Of a DNA stretch of 64,000 bases, positions 1 through 9,597 are shown piece by piece. The DNA comes from Sphingobacterium sp. SGR-19 (lineage in GTDB: Bacteria; Bacteroidota; Bacteroidia; Sphingobacteriales; Sphingobacteriaceae). The notes below the pieces were generated by a model. That model was given only the letters and a program-made list of their open reading frames with translations, was not told the DNA's origin and did no database searches. The translations under genes and the position numbers were made by a program. Positions within the stretch are counted from its first letter, which is position 1. Each line of letters begins with the position of its first letter. The stretch covers positions 124,001 through 188,000 of the forward strand of contig NZ_JAAKGS010000001.1 in NCBI RefSeq assembly GCF_011043555.1. The letters run 5' to 3'.

Positions 1-206
1 TCAGCTATTCTGTCGATTTGCGGTGTTGGCGCGATTTGCGAAACTGGATGGCCATACGCGCTGATGGCCTGCTCTGCATGGTCATCGCTCATAATAAAGA
101 TAATGTTAGGACGTTGCTGTGTTCCTTCTTGCACGTGGGAATAAGCAAACATTGACCACGCTGACCATAAAAATAGGATACTTTGTATTTTACGTTTCTT
201 AGACAT
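1..206 (-). CDS. Sulfatase family protein, N-terminal fragment (runs off window)
   Basis: The reverse strand from the ATG at 204-206 opens with a hydrophobic signal-like segment and then [13 protein letters not shown], followed by a GHP...TPQIDRIA stretch. This is the N-terminal metal-binding strand and first loop of type I sulfatases (arylsulfatase / sulfatase-like hydrolases). About 68 codons are visible. The catalytic Cys/Ser motif lies outside the window, so the activity and the formylglycine type cannot be judged. It is the last visible gene of the minus-strand SusC-SusD-GH144 series, 60 bp after the GH144 gene, and is probably co-transcribed. Secreted or periplasmic location is inferred from the leader. 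The assignment to the sulfatase/alkaline-phosphatase fold is fairly safe; the substrate is unknown. Confidence 0.75.
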   Translation of the reverse strand, partial: MSKKRKIQSILFLWSAWSMFAYSHVQEGTQQRPNIIFIMSDDHAEQAISAYGHPVSQIAPTPQIDRIA

Positions 207-266
207 ATCTTAGTTATCAATGACGCACCTGCAAAATGTTATCTATTTGAACTTAACGCTTATACG

Positions 267-1616
267 TTAGTATTTAAATCCCAGTTTTTTTAAACCTTCT
301 TGTACATCTGGCGCGCCCATGAAGAGATCCCAGATGAAACGATCTTTAAAGTTTTGTATCATCACGACCATAGGACCTTGATCAATGGCAAGATAGCGTT
401 GCGGATACCAATTTTCTGTTTCACTATAGGCATCATAGAATCCGTATTTGCCCCAAACTTTATCGCCGACGCTATCTTTCAAATAGCGTATAAAGCTGAT
501 GCTTTCTTTGGGTGTATAGGGTATGGAAGAAATCGCTGCTGTGGGGGAGATAACACCTGTAGGATCGTTGTCCGGGTGATGGGCATTATATCCATTGGTA
601 GAATAACTTGCTGTCCATCCCCAGCCTTTGTCTGCTCCATAACCTTTGAACTGTTTCGGGTTCTCGTTAGCGTAAGCAATATTGATTTTGGTATGGTTCG
701 TAACCACATCTTGATAGTTTGCATATTGATCGGATAGTCCCATTGGATTAAGTCCTAAAAAGGAATAGTGTGACCAGAATAACGGACCTATTTCGCCTTC
801 TTTTGCATTGTGCTTCAATACGGTAGGAATATCATACTTTGTAACGGAACTGCGAATAGCTCCGTTGCGCGCCCAACCTTTGTGATACGTATCCGCCGGA
901 ATGGCATGGGTAGGGGATGAAGCCCCTAAAATGTAAGCAATCATACATTCGTCAAATCCTTGTATAGCATGATTCATGCCCCATTCGTGTTTGGGACTCC
1001 AGTGCCAATAGAGTACATCTTTTCCATTTCGGTAGAAATCCCAGTTGATACCTTTCCAAAGTTCATCGGCTTTAGCCGCTATTTTCTTTTCCTCGTCGTT
1101 ACCGTTTTTATAATATTCGCGGATACAAATGAGCGCTTCCGCCATAAAAGCTGTCTCTACAATATCGCCGCCGTCGTCTGCATCACTAAAAGCTTTCGGT
1201 TCACCGGTATCACCGTGATACCAATGTGACCACGCTCCTTGAAAGCGATCGACTTTATCTAGAAAATTTAATGCTTGTTCAAAACGTGCCAGTCCTTCTT
1301 CTTTAGTGATAAATCCATTGTGTATCCCTACTAATACCGCCATCAAACCAAAACCGCTTCCACCAATAGTAATAACGTTTTCATCATTTTGAGGATATTC
1401 GCCATCTATGTGAATCCGTTCTCTGGCCAATCCGGAGTTTGGTTCAGCCCCATTCCAGAAATATTGGAACGTTTGTTTTTGAACCAGTGTAATTAATGAA
1501 TCGTCGGATAAGGTGTCCTTCGTTGTTTCTTTGCCGGTATCGTTTTCTGCCGTGTTTGGAGAGGTACAAGACAGGATACCGGCGAGAATGCTTAGATATA
1601 TAATCTGTTTCTTCAT
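267..1616 (-). CDS. GH144-like beta-1,2-glucanase family lipoprotein (glycoamylase-like domain)
   Basis: The 449-residue product starts with a lipoprotein signal (ILAGILSC, lipid-anchored Cys about residue 17), a short acidic linker, then one catalytic domain of the 'glucoamylase-like' (PF10091) type, an (alpha/alpha)6 fold. Recognisable stretches are TFQYFWNGAEPNSGLARER near residue 55, GGSGFGLMAV near 86 and GFDECMIAYILGASSPTH near 225. Characterised Bacteroidota proteins of this architecture belong to GH144 and are endo-beta-1,2-glucanases; that this protein has the same substrate is inference from family. It follows SusD by 84 bp and is read in the same direction, so it is likely the enzyme of this locus, on the cell surface or in the periplasm. 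The length is normal for the family. Confidence 0.82.
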   Translation of the reverse strand: MKKQIIYLSILAGILSCTSPNTAENDTGKETTKDTLSDDSLITLVQKQTFQYFWNGAEPNSGLARERIHIDGEYPQNDENVITIGGSGFGLMAVLVGIHNGFITKEEGLARFEQALNFLDKVDRFQGAWSHWYHGDTGEPKAFSDADDGGDIVETAFMAEALICIREYYKNGNDEEKKIAAKADELWKGINWDFYRNGKDVLYWHWSPKHEWGMNHAIQGFDECMIAYILGASSPTHAIPADTYHKGWARNGAIRSSVTKYDIPTVLKHNAKEGEIGPLFWSHYSFLGLNPMGLSDQYANYQDVVTNHTKINIAYANENPKQFKGYGADKGWGWTASYSTNGYNAHHPDNDPTGVISPTAAISSIPYTPKESISFIRYLKDSVGDKVWGKYGFYDAYSETENWYPQRYLAIDQGPMVVMIQNFKDRFIWDLFMGAPDVQEGLKKLGFKY

Positions 1617-1700
1617 CTATATAAATCTCTTTTCCATGGTTTGATAATATAAATGATACCCGCAGAAAAACTATTCCCCAACGGGTTCATTTAAGGTGTT

Positions 1701-3221
1701 TTATTGTAAATTCGGATTCAAGTCCTTTTGGATTTGTGGAACGGGTAGATACTGCGCTGCTGGAGTGAAGCCGTAGTCAGCTAGCGCCGTTTCTGCCATT
1801 CCCGTGCGCAGGAGATCATTATAACGTTCGCCCCACCATTCGCAGGCAAATTCTGCACGACGTTCGTCTAGTACATCTTGTAAGTTAGCGCCGGTAATCG
1901 GATCCAAATCTACACGTTCCCGGACCATATTAAGCGGCGTATCTCCGTTTTGCCCTTTCCGGATTTTCGCTTCGGCATTGAGCAATAAGACATCTGCATA
2001 ACGGAATACGCGTATATTGTTGTCCGAACCGTATGCAGTACGTCCAGGGGTCATTTGATTAGCTGGCAGATAAACTTTTCCATTAAAATGGATTTGTCCG
2101 TTTGTATTTCCGTAAACTTTATCGCCACTTTGTGTTTCGACAAAAGTGCTAGGATTCGCTCCAGCATACAAAACGGTAGTCTTAAGTCGGATATCGTCTC
2201 CCCGTTCTGTTAAGAAATCAATGATTTTTTTGGACGGCTTCATAAATCCCCATCCAGCTACCGGGCTTCCCTGCTGATTGCCCGACGGCCCTTGGAAAGC
2301 AAAAAATTCACCAGGTCTTACATCCGTGCCGGACGAATTTCCGAAATCGGAGTATTGTATTTCATAAAGCGATTCTGTGCTCATTTTTCCGGGTATTTTA
2401 AACAGCTCGTAAAAATCATCAAACAACCGAAATTTGTTGCTTGCGATAATCTGTTCTGTTGCATCCAGTACAATATCCCAGTATGGGCTACCGTTGTCAT
2501 TTTTCGCAATATCGCTAGCCGCTTTGGCTTTGAGTAAGAGAGCACTGTATTTCGTCACACTGCCCACATGCTGCGCATTTCTAGGCGCGGCATCCTCTAA
2601 TGCATCAGCGCTTTCGTTCATTTCGTCGATGATAAACTGCCGCACCTGTTCTACTGTACTTTTCTCAACTTCATTAATCACGGCGTTGTTAACTAAGATC
2701 GGAACATCACCAAACACACGGGAGACGACGAGATGCGCAAACGCACGGATAAAACGAACCTCCGCTTTATAGCGATTGTTCAATGCGCGGTTGGTTTGAT
2801 CTCCATCCGGAATGTGTTCAGCAAACTTATCCAATTCCAGCAGCGCTTCGTTCGCGAAGAAAATCACACCATAATAATCTGTCCAACAGTTGTTCAATCC
2901 CCAAAATGCTTGTACAGAGGCGTTGTTTCTGAAATTTTTTATTTCATTCAATCCGGCCTGATCGCTTTCGGTACTCCCTTTATCTAGGTCATCTCCTCGC
3001 ACGGCACGCATGGCGACATCGATCCAGTGAGTAAATCCTGGAGCTCCCTTGGAGGCAGTTCGATATACCCCCGAAACGGGTTGATACATTAAGGACAAGT
3101 CGGTGTAATCGACCGTTTCAGCCGGTGCCGTGTTTTCCATAGGCCTGTCGAGAAAATCCTTGGAACAACTTCCTAACAAAGCTAAAGAAGAGAATAATGC
3201 GATATTGATATATTTTTTCAT
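1701..3221 (-). CDS. SusD/RagB-family glycan-binding outer-membrane lipoprotein
   Basis: A lipoprotein leader (LALLGSC followed by SKDFLDRP) and a tetratricopeptide-rich body identify a SusD homologue, the surface lid that delivers oligosaccharides to its SusC transporter. Typical landmarks are RFIRAFAHLVV (SusD helix pair), a VLLLNAEAKIR segment and ERRAEFACEWWGERYNDLLR near the C terminus. The open frame extends upstream to 3263, but the ATG at 3219-3221 is preferred because it gives the correct signal peptide and leaves 16 bp after the SusC stop. At 507 residues it is of usual size. It lies between SusC and the GH144 gene in an apparent operon. Confidence 0.95.
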   Translation of the reverse strand: MKKYINIALFSSLALLGSCSKDFLDRPMENTAPAETVDYTDLSLMYQPVSGVYRTASKGAPGFTHWIDVAMRAVRGDDLDKGSTESDQAGLNEIKNFRNNASVQAFWGLNNCWTDYYGVIFFANEALLELDKFAEHIPDGDQTNRALNNRYKAEVRFIRAFAHLVVSRVFGDVPILVNNAVINEVEKSTVEQVRQFIIDEMNESADALEDAAPRNAQHVGSVTKYSALLLKAKAASDIAKNDNGSPYWDIVLDATEQIIASNKFRLFDDFYELFKIPGKMSTESLYEIQYSDFGNSSGTDVRPGEFFAFQGPSGNQQGSPVAGWGFMKPSKKIIDFLTERGDDIRLKTTVLYAGANPSTFVETQSGDKVYGNTNGQIHFNGKVYLPANQMTPGRTAYGSDNNIRVFRYADVLLLNAEAKIRKGQNGDTPLNMVRERVDLDPITGANLQDVLDERRAEFACEWWGERYNDLLRTGMAETALADYGFTPAAQYLPVPQIQKDLNPNLQ

Positions 3222-3237
3222 GATAATCTTGATTAAA

Positions 3238-6200
3238 TTAATAGGATACTCGGACACCGACACTATATGTTGCGGATACCGGATAAATACTTAAATCATA
3301 TCCCAGACCTGCGACACCACTTCCCGTTACTTCCGGCGTAAAACCACTGTAGTTCGTGAAGATGGCCGGGCGGTCTGCCGTAGCAAACACCCTGAATCGG
3401 GTTTGTTTATCTTCTTTTCCAATATTAAAATTGTAACCTAACTGGATATTCTGTATCCGTAGATAGGAACCACTTTCCACCCAAAAGCTGTTGGCCTGGA
3501 AATTATATCCGTCGGTGGTCGCTTCTGCCGAAGGATACATGTTTGTGGAACCTTCGCCGTTCCATAGATTGGTCACAAATTCAGCATCACCGTTCATCAT
3601 CGAATACTGACTACGTGCCGCCCGGTTTTGATTCAATAGTTTGTTGCCCGCTTGTCCCTGGAACACGATACTCAGGTCAAAGTTTTTATAATCAAAACCC
3701 ATATTGAAACCATAGGTGATCTTCGGTAAATAATTTCCTATATCGGTTCTATCATCCTCATTCAGCACGCCGTCACCATTTTGATCTTTATAAATAAAAT
3801 AACCGGGTTTTATGCTATCTTCGCCCTCGGTAATGGGGTCGTTGTCAATCTGTTGCTGGTTTTGATAAATTCCTGTTACTTCATATCCATAAAAATAATT
3901 CAATGGTTTACCTACTTCTGTGCGAACCGGACGGGTAGTTTGTCCGCCCATCAGGTAAGCTATTCCGCCGAGGTCTTTCACTTCGTTTTTCAAGGTAGTT
4001 AGGTTACCTCCGATACGGTAGCCAAAATCTCCTATACGATCTGTCCAATTCAGGTTAAATTCAAAACCACTGTTCGCGACATCACCAAAATTACCATATA
4101 GCGTGCCACCGCGGAGTGCTCTTGTACGGTTGAATGCCAAACCATGTGTCAAGCGGTGATAATAGTCTACCGATCCTTTTAACCGTTCGTTAGCCATGGT
4201 GAAGTCTAAACCAAAATCCCATTCTTCTACGACTTCCCAGCCTACATTGGTGTATTGCGTTTCGATCGTATATCCGGGAATATAGACGCCGGTTCCCGGA
4301 CCGATGCTGCCGAAGATCCCCGAATAATCGTTACCGATATTCAACTGCGCATAGCCCGCGTTGGCATTAATTCCGTCGTTTCCTAGCTTACCCCAGCTAC
4401 CTCTTAATTTTAGGAAGTTTAAGAAGTCCTGCCCTTGAAAGAAATTCTCGTTCGTTAAAACCCAACCTAAACCAACAGAAGGGAAATAGCCCCACTTCGT
4501 TTGGTACTTAGAGCTGCCGTCTGCACGAAATGTTGCTGTTAAGAGATAGGTTTTTCGATAGTCGTATGTTCCCCGGGCAAAATAGGAAAGCCCGGCGTTT
4601 CGCGTTCCCTCTTCTTCATAGCCTGTTATCGACCTTGTTCCCAGATCGACATACCAGCTTTCTTCGTTTGCCGGGATATCATCTGCAGAAACTTGGGTTT
4701 TACGCCATCTGTCTTCGCGCATCGACTGTCCCAACAAAACACTCCAGTTATGGTCATCTGCTTGATCTGTATACGTCAGCAAATTATCCCAGATGTAGTT
4801 GGTATATCGATCCTGTATGGACGTCAGCCTCGATAACTGTGAACGTTGTGTATTGTCCACATAATATTCTGGCGTATAATCGTATTTATGGTGGGATGCT
4901 AAACGTTGGCTCAACTGTGTTTTGAATTTAAGCTTATCACCCCATATGTTCACGTCGGCATAAGCGGAAGGCAATACCTGAAAGGCTTTTGTCCTGTCAT
5001 AATTATAAAAAGCCTGAGCTACCGGGTTATTGAAAACACCATTGTTGTAACCGATACTGGTAGACGATGCGAAATCTTCTGGATAAGCATTGGCATTGTT
5101 CGGGTCTCGTACAGGATAGAGAGGCGATGCGTGGTACGCCAACATAAATGCACCGTTATCCGGTGAGAAAAGCGTGGAATTACTCAAATGTGCGGTAAAG
5201 CCCAGTTTTAACCAGTCAAATGCCTGCGCCTCCATTTGAAAACGCAAATTATACCGCTTGTAGTCGTTTCGGGCATCCATGATTCCCTCTTGATCCAGCA
5301 TATTGGCTCCGAAGGAATAGTTAACCTTCTCTGTACCGCCCATAATGTCAAGCGAATGACTGTGCATCGGTGCATTGTTCCTTAACAATTCACCGTACCA
5401 ATCGGTACTGGTGGAGGGAACTAATCCTTGACCGCCGAACTGGTCGATCGAACTAAGGACGTAAAGGGAATCTCCTCGTGTACGTTTAGCGAGTTGCATA
5501 GCTGCATATTCTTCTCCATTAGCCATCCTGAGCATGTTTACCGGGCTTTGGAATCCGACATAGCCTTCGTAGTTCACACGTGTACGCATGTTCATCTTTC
5601 CTTTTTTTGTGGTAATGATGACCACCCCGTTCGCTGCGCGTACACCATAGATAGCGGCTCCGGAGGCATCCTTTAAGATGGACATGTTCTCAATATCATT
5701 GGAGTTTAAGAAGTCTATATTATCGACAAACATACCATCTACCACATACAGCGGGTTTTCATTGTTCAAGGAACCGACGCCTCTAACTCTTACGGTAGGG
5801 CTACTGCCTGGGGCGCCAGTGGTGACAACTTGAACGCCCGAAACACTTCCTTGTAGTGCCTGCATAGGGTTGGCGGTTGTCCGCTTAGTAAGATCTTCGA
5901 CGTTTACTTCTGTGACGGGGGCGGTTAAATCGTTTCTATTAGCTGTCCCATAACCAATAACAACAACTTCTTCCAAAGCTTGATCTTCACTGATTAAGAA
6001 AACATCCAATGTTTCTTGGTCGCCGACACGTACGGTTTGCGGTGTATAACCGATGAAACGAAATGTTAACGAATCTGTAGCACCTGTTTCAATAGAAAAC
6101 TGTCCAGCGGCATCTGTTTGGGTTCCCGTCCCGTCCGGTTTGGAAATCGTAACCCCCGGAAGAGCAATCAAAGATTGACTGTCTTTTACAGTTCCGGTGA

Positions 6201-6273
6201 CTGTTCTAACCTGTGCATACCCATAGGATAGGGTAGTGGTTAAAAACAAAAAAAATATAAATAGCTTCCTCAT
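3238..6273 (-). CDS. SusC/RagA-family TonB-dependent outer-membrane transporter
   Basis: A 1011-residue TonB-dependent receptor of the SusC type. It has a signal peptide ending near YGYAQ, an N-terminal carboxypeptidase-regulatory-like beta-sandwich (VTGTVKDSQSLIALPGV, about residues 22-105), the TonB-box-proximal EEVVVIGYG, a plug domain with QALQGSVSGVQV and RGVGSLNNENPLYVVDG, and a long barrel. It should import oligosaccharides in an energy-dependent manner together with the SusD encoded 16 bp downstream. The gene order with a GH144-like hydrolase suggests a glucan cargo, which is inference. A 275-bp non-coding stretch with two palindromes separates it from the regulator upstream. Confidence 0.96.
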   Translation of the reverse strand: MRKLFIFFLFLTTTLSYGYAQVRTVTGTVKDSQSLIALPGVTISKPDGTGTQTDAAGQFSIETGATDSLTFRFIGYTPQTVRVGDQETLDVFLISEDQALEEVVVIGYGTANRNDLTAPVTEVNVEDLTKRTTANPMQALQGSVSGVQVVTTGAPGSSPTVRVRGVGSLNNENPLYVVDGMFVDNIDFLNSNDIENMSILKDASGAAIYGVRAANGVVIITTKKGKMNMRTRVNYEGYVGFQSPVNMLRMANGEEYAAMQLAKRTRGDSLYVLSSIDQFGGQGLVPSTSTDWYGELLRNNAPMHSHSLDIMGGTEKVNYSFGANMLDQEGIMDARNDYKRYNLRFQMEAQAFDWLKLGFTAHLSNSTLFSPDNGAFMLAYHASPLYPVRDPNNANAYPEDFASSTSIGYNNGVFNNPVAQAFYNYDRTKAFQVLPSAYADVNIWGDKLKFKTQLSQRLASHHKYDYTPEYYVDNTQRSQLSRLTSIQDRYTNYIWDNLLTYTDQADDHNWSVLLGQSMREDRWRKTQVSADDIPANEESWYVDLGTRSITGYEEEGTRNAGLSYFARGTYDYRKTYLLTATFRADGSSKYQTKWGYFPSVGLGWVLTNENFFQGQDFLNFLKLRGSWGKLGNDGINANAGYAQLNIGNDYSGIFGSIGPGTGVYIPGYTIETQYTNVGWEVVEEWDFGLDFTMANERLKGSVDYYHRLTHGLAFNRTRALRGGTLYGNFGDVANSGFEFNLNWTDRIGDFGYRIGGNLTTLKNEVKDLGGIAYLMGGQTTRPVRTEVGKPLNYFYGYEVTGIYQNQQQIDNDPITEGEDSIKPGYFIYKDQNGDGVLNEDDRTDIGNYLPKITYGFNMGFDYKNFDLSIVFQGQAGNKLLNQNRAARSQYSMMNGDAEFVTNLWNGEGSTNMYPSAEATTDGYNFQANSFWVESGSYLRIQNIQLGYNFNIGKEDKQTRFRVFATADRPAIFTNYSGFTPEVTGSGVAGLGYDLSIYPVSATYSVGVRVSY

Positions 6274-6477
6274 AAAACTAGTTTGTTAATGTTTATAATT
6301 GTGGCACAATAAAAGCTTATCGCAACACAGCGTATATAATCTTAACAAAGATGTGATGTATTAGTTTGTTGGCGAAATAAAGCTACTTCACATTACTACG
6401 TCATGCATCTATACCTGCTCCGAAAGAACGTTTTGTATAGGTTATTATTTTGATAATCAGATGTTTATTTAATGTAT

Positions 6478-6520
6478 ATACTTGCTCAAGTATTTCTAGT
6501 TAGTGTATTGTGTACACTAA
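6478..6520. promoter_or_regulatory. Two adjacent palindromes upstream of SusC (candidate operators)
   Basis: Two perfect inverted repeats lie back to back: ATACTTG-CT-CAAGTAT at 6478-6493 and TTAGTGTA-TTGTG-TACACTAA at 6500-6520. They sit between the regulator stop (6549) and the SusC start (6273), about 205-250 bp upstream of susC. No T-tract follows either arm on the minus strand, so a terminator is less likely than a protein-binding site. The neighbouring LuxR-type regulator is the obvious candidate ligand, but nothing in the sequence proves this. The rest of 6274-6477 is AT-rich and I see no further clear element. Confidence 0.4.
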
Positions 6521-6548
6521 ATGTTTGTAGTATTATTGACGTAGTTTT

Positions 6549-9401
6549 TTATAGCTCTAAAAGGAATTCTGTTAGATTTTTCTCCGTCGGTAAATCAAAT
6601 TTCTTACGTAAACGGTAGCGTCTTACCTCTACACCGCGCGTAGTGATATTGAGCAAGGAGGCAATGTCTTTGCTAGACATATTGAGTCGTAAATAAGCGC
6701 ATAGCTTAAGATCATTTGGAGATAAGGTTGGATAATCTGCTTTTAATTTTTTAAAGAAATTTTCATGTGACTCATTGAAGCTTTTCTCAAAGATATCCCA
6801 ATCGCGTTCATCACTACGGGCGTTGTCCACAAGCTTGTTTATTTTCTGCAATTGGTCGGCAGACAGTTTATTGCCATCTTTGTCTTTGAGATGGAAGAGT
6901 TCCTCTTGCAAATTATTCAATAGTTCGTTTTTGTATACGATATTGGTAGCTACGTTGGCAAGCTCTCGGCTTTTTTGCTCTAATTCCTGCTCCAATTGCT
7001 CATTCTTCAACTGCATGAGCTTCTTCTCGTTTTGTTCGGCTTCACGGCGTAACAATTCCTCTTGGCGGCGGCGAAGTTTCTGCCTTAATTGGAGTTTGTC
7101 TTGTTTTATCTTCTCAATGATACGCCTACGTATGATCGTGATGGCCACCACCAGTATAATAACATATAAAAGTAGCGCGGGCCATTGTAAATAAAACGGT
7201 GGATTAATGGTGAATGTTATTTGACTGATGTCTGAGATCTGTCCGTTTGTGGCAATCGCTCGAACCTTGAACGTATAGGTTCCCCACGAAAGATTCGTAA
7301 AGTCAATATAGGGTATTTCGGAAGGGCTTGACCACTTATTGTGGTATCCTTCTAATTGATACTGGTATTTTAAGGGCGTACTGGAATACCATGGAGAGGA
7401 GAACATAACACGTATATTGTTATGATTGTAAGGAATTGACTTATCAATCTCCAGATAACGTATCGAATCGCCACTCATCGTGGAAATATCCCGCAATCCT
7501 TTGATGATCGGACTTTCAATAGGTAAGTTATGTTTAAAAAGCGGATTGTAGGCAACGAATCCATTGTCTAATGCAAAAAGAAACCGATCTGCAGCAAACT
7601 CTACATTTTCATAGTTTTTCATAACGGTGTTTTCCAACACATTGAAAGTTGCGGAATCAATATGAATCGCGTTTTCGTTCCATTTCACTAGAGCAAATCG
7701 CCCATCGTTGATAAAGACGTATGTAGCATCGTCACGTTCTTGAATTCTAGCGGATTGTGCAAAGGACCCGAGTGATTTATTTAAATCATCGTATACATCG
7801 AATTTACTTAATACCTTGTCGTAAGTGAAAATACCCTTATCGCTAGCGAAAACCGTATTACCCCGTATGCTGGTAGGCGTGATCCGTTGGATGTCTGGGA
7901 AGTCTTCCGAGAAAGAAAAAGTCTTTAAAGTTTTTAGGGACGGGCCTGTCGTGGATAGTTCTAAAAGTTGAATACTATTGTTAAATACTGCCCAAAAGGT
8001 CATATTCTCCCAGGGATAAAGCTTAAGAACCGATTGTTTAGGCTCTTCAAATTTATGGTTTAACTGCCATTCTTGGCGGTCTTCAAATAATGCTATCCCA
8101 GTGTAATTGCCCTGTATAAAAAAAGGAGCATCTGGTGTGAGTTGGATGTTTTGCCAACCTCCTGTCCAATTCGATATTCGTTCTATACGGGTGCCTTTAA
8201 CCAAAAATGTACCATCATTGTGTCCACAAATAAGTTGATTATTAAATGTTTCCAATGACCAAACCTGTCCTTGAGAATTAGGAATGAATCGGAATTGAAG
8301 TTGTTGAAGATAACTATCAGCCGTCCAATCGCTGTAAAATAAGCCTTGATTCGTTCCGAGGTAGATTTTGTCTTTGAATACTTTGATGGTGTATACCGTA
8401 CCGAGTTCCCCGAAAATATCCTTGTAATAATAAAAAGGCGAGTTAATCTCTATGCGGTCTATACCATTATCCAAACCGGCCCATATATTCCCTTGTTTAT
8501 CCAAAACCATGCTGAGCACGGTATTGTTTTGAAGGCCATTTCGTTTGTGGATATGTTGAAGGATTTTCCCCGTTTTATCGGCGATGAAAATGCCATTTTT
8601 TATTGTTCCGAATGCAAACGTATTATCGTCGATTTTAATGCCGTTATTTATTTGTGCCTCCCTAAGAAGTTGATTTAATTGGGAATTGGGGTTCCATGGA
8701 GTAGCTTTTCCATTTTCGTTCAGCAGAAAGAGCCCTTCTTTTGATGTCCCGACCAGTATCTCGTTTGCACTATAGGGAAGAAATACCAGTACATTGGTCA
8801 ACCGTGTTTCCAGCGGCGTAAAACCATTAGGCCCCCAAGCACTTAATCCACTTGGAATCTTTTCCAGCCAAATACGTTCTGCCGTTTGGTGGGCAAAGAG
8901 GAAAGGTTCTCCATTACCATAATGTGTTGTTATTTTATGCTGATGTAGAAGATAAAATTTAGAAAACGATTGAAAGATGATCGAATCGCCCGTAAAAAGA
9001 ATTTTCCATATTTCGTCGTTTTGAATGATATCCGGTTCTACCAAATGAGTTAAAGAATGGTATTGAAGCTTGCCGTTCTTCTTTTCGAAATAGCCGAACT
9101 CTTCCTTACCACCGGCGTATATTTTTCCATCCTGCGACACCCGTACACTTCTCGCACCCACGTTATTTTTCAACGGATATATTTCCCAGTAAGCGCCATC
9201 AAACATAATCACGCCGTCGCCATTAGCAGCATATATCACCCCATCTTGTCCTTGATCAATACTCCAATTCTGGTTTCCTGCTTTATATTGCGATTTGGTG
9301 TAATTCTGTACATATGGACTCCCGATAGAGGAAATGGATTGTCCATAACAGCAAATGCTTAGAAGTAAACAAAACAACAAATTTAAGATACGTAATATCA
9401 T
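6549..9401 (-). CDS. Beta-propeller sensor with Y_Y_Y domain, one membrane span and C-terminal LuxR-type HTH
   Basis: A 950-residue one-component signalling protein. A signal peptide (ending near CCYGQ) leads into repeated two-component-regulator-type propeller blades (about residues 30-640), a triple-tyrosine Y_Y_Y domain (LEGYHNKWSS ... GTYTFKVRA, about 680-735), one membrane helix (about 740-757), a long coiled coil (about 758-845) and a LuxR/GerE-like helix-turn-helix at the end (about 885-948: LSPNDLKLCAYLRLNMSSKDIA, then VRRYRLRKKF). There are no histidine-kinase H/N/G boxes and no receiver domain. In Bacteroidota such proteins are placed as direct regulators of SusC/SusD loci: the propeller would bind a glycan fragment in the periplasm and the cytoplasmic HTH would act on DNA. 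It lies directly upstream of the SusC operon. Confidence 0.88.
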   Translation of the reverse strand: MILRILNLLFCLLLSICCYGQSISSIGSPYVQNYTKSQYKAGNQNWSIDQGQDGVIYAANGDGVIMFDGAYWEIYPLKNNVGARSVRVSQDGKIYAGGKEEFGYFEKKNGKLQYHSLTHLVEPDIIQNDEIWKILFTGDSIIFQSFSKFYLLHQHKITTHYGNGEPFLFAHQTAERIWLEKIPSGLSAWGPNGFTPLETRLTNVLVFLPYSANEILVGTSKEGLFLLNENGKATPWNPNSQLNQLLREAQINNGIKIDDNTFAFGTIKNGIFIADKTGKILQHIHKRNGLQNNTVLSMVLDKQGNIWAGLDNGIDRIEINSPFYYYKDIFGELGTVYTIKVFKDKIYLGTNQGLFYSDWTADSYLQQLQFRFIPNSQGQVWSLETFNNQLICGHNDGTFLVKGTRIERISNWTGGWQNIQLTPDAPFFIQGNYTGIALFEDRQEWQLNHKFEEPKQSVLKLYPWENMTFWAVFNNSIQLLELSTTGPSLKTLKTFSFSEDFPDIQRITPTSIRGNTVFASDKGIFTYDKVLSKFDVYDDLNKSLGSFAQSARIQERDDATYVFINDGRFALVKWNENAIHIDSATFNVLENTVMKNYENVEFAADRFLFALDNGFVAYNPLFKHNLPIESPIIKGLRDISTMSGDSIRYLEIDKSIPYNHNNIRVMFSSPWYSSTPLKYQYQLEGYHNKWSSPSEIPYIDFTNLSWGTYTFKVRAIATNGQISDISQITFTINPPFYLQWPALLLYVIILVVAITIIRRRIIEKIKQDKLQLRQKLRRRQEELLRREAEQNEKKLMQLKNEQLEQELEQKSRELANVATNIVYKNELLNNLQEELFHLKDKDGNKLSADQLQKINKLVDNARSDERDWDIFEKSFNESHENFFKKLKADYPTLSPNDLKLCAYLRLNMSSKDIASLLNITTRGVEVRRYRLRKKFDLPTEKNLTEFLLEL

Positions 9402-9597
9402 ATATTTCCTTTACGAACTTTGCAAGTTACAAACTCAGATGCTTTTTAGCAAAAGCTTCGTTAAACCTCCGCTGTTAAGGTTTAATGAATGTTTAATATC
9501 TCTAGCTCGCACTTCTCCCGCATCGAGAATAGTTTATATGTGGCAATAAGGGGTTAAGGATGGGATAATTGCATGAATCCTCTCTTAACATTAAAAT

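Noticed and set aside
6775-7194. 139-codon plus-strand frame inside the regulator gene
   Set aside because: It is the antisense of the coiled-coil region, giving artificial Ser/Cys/Phe-rich sequence.
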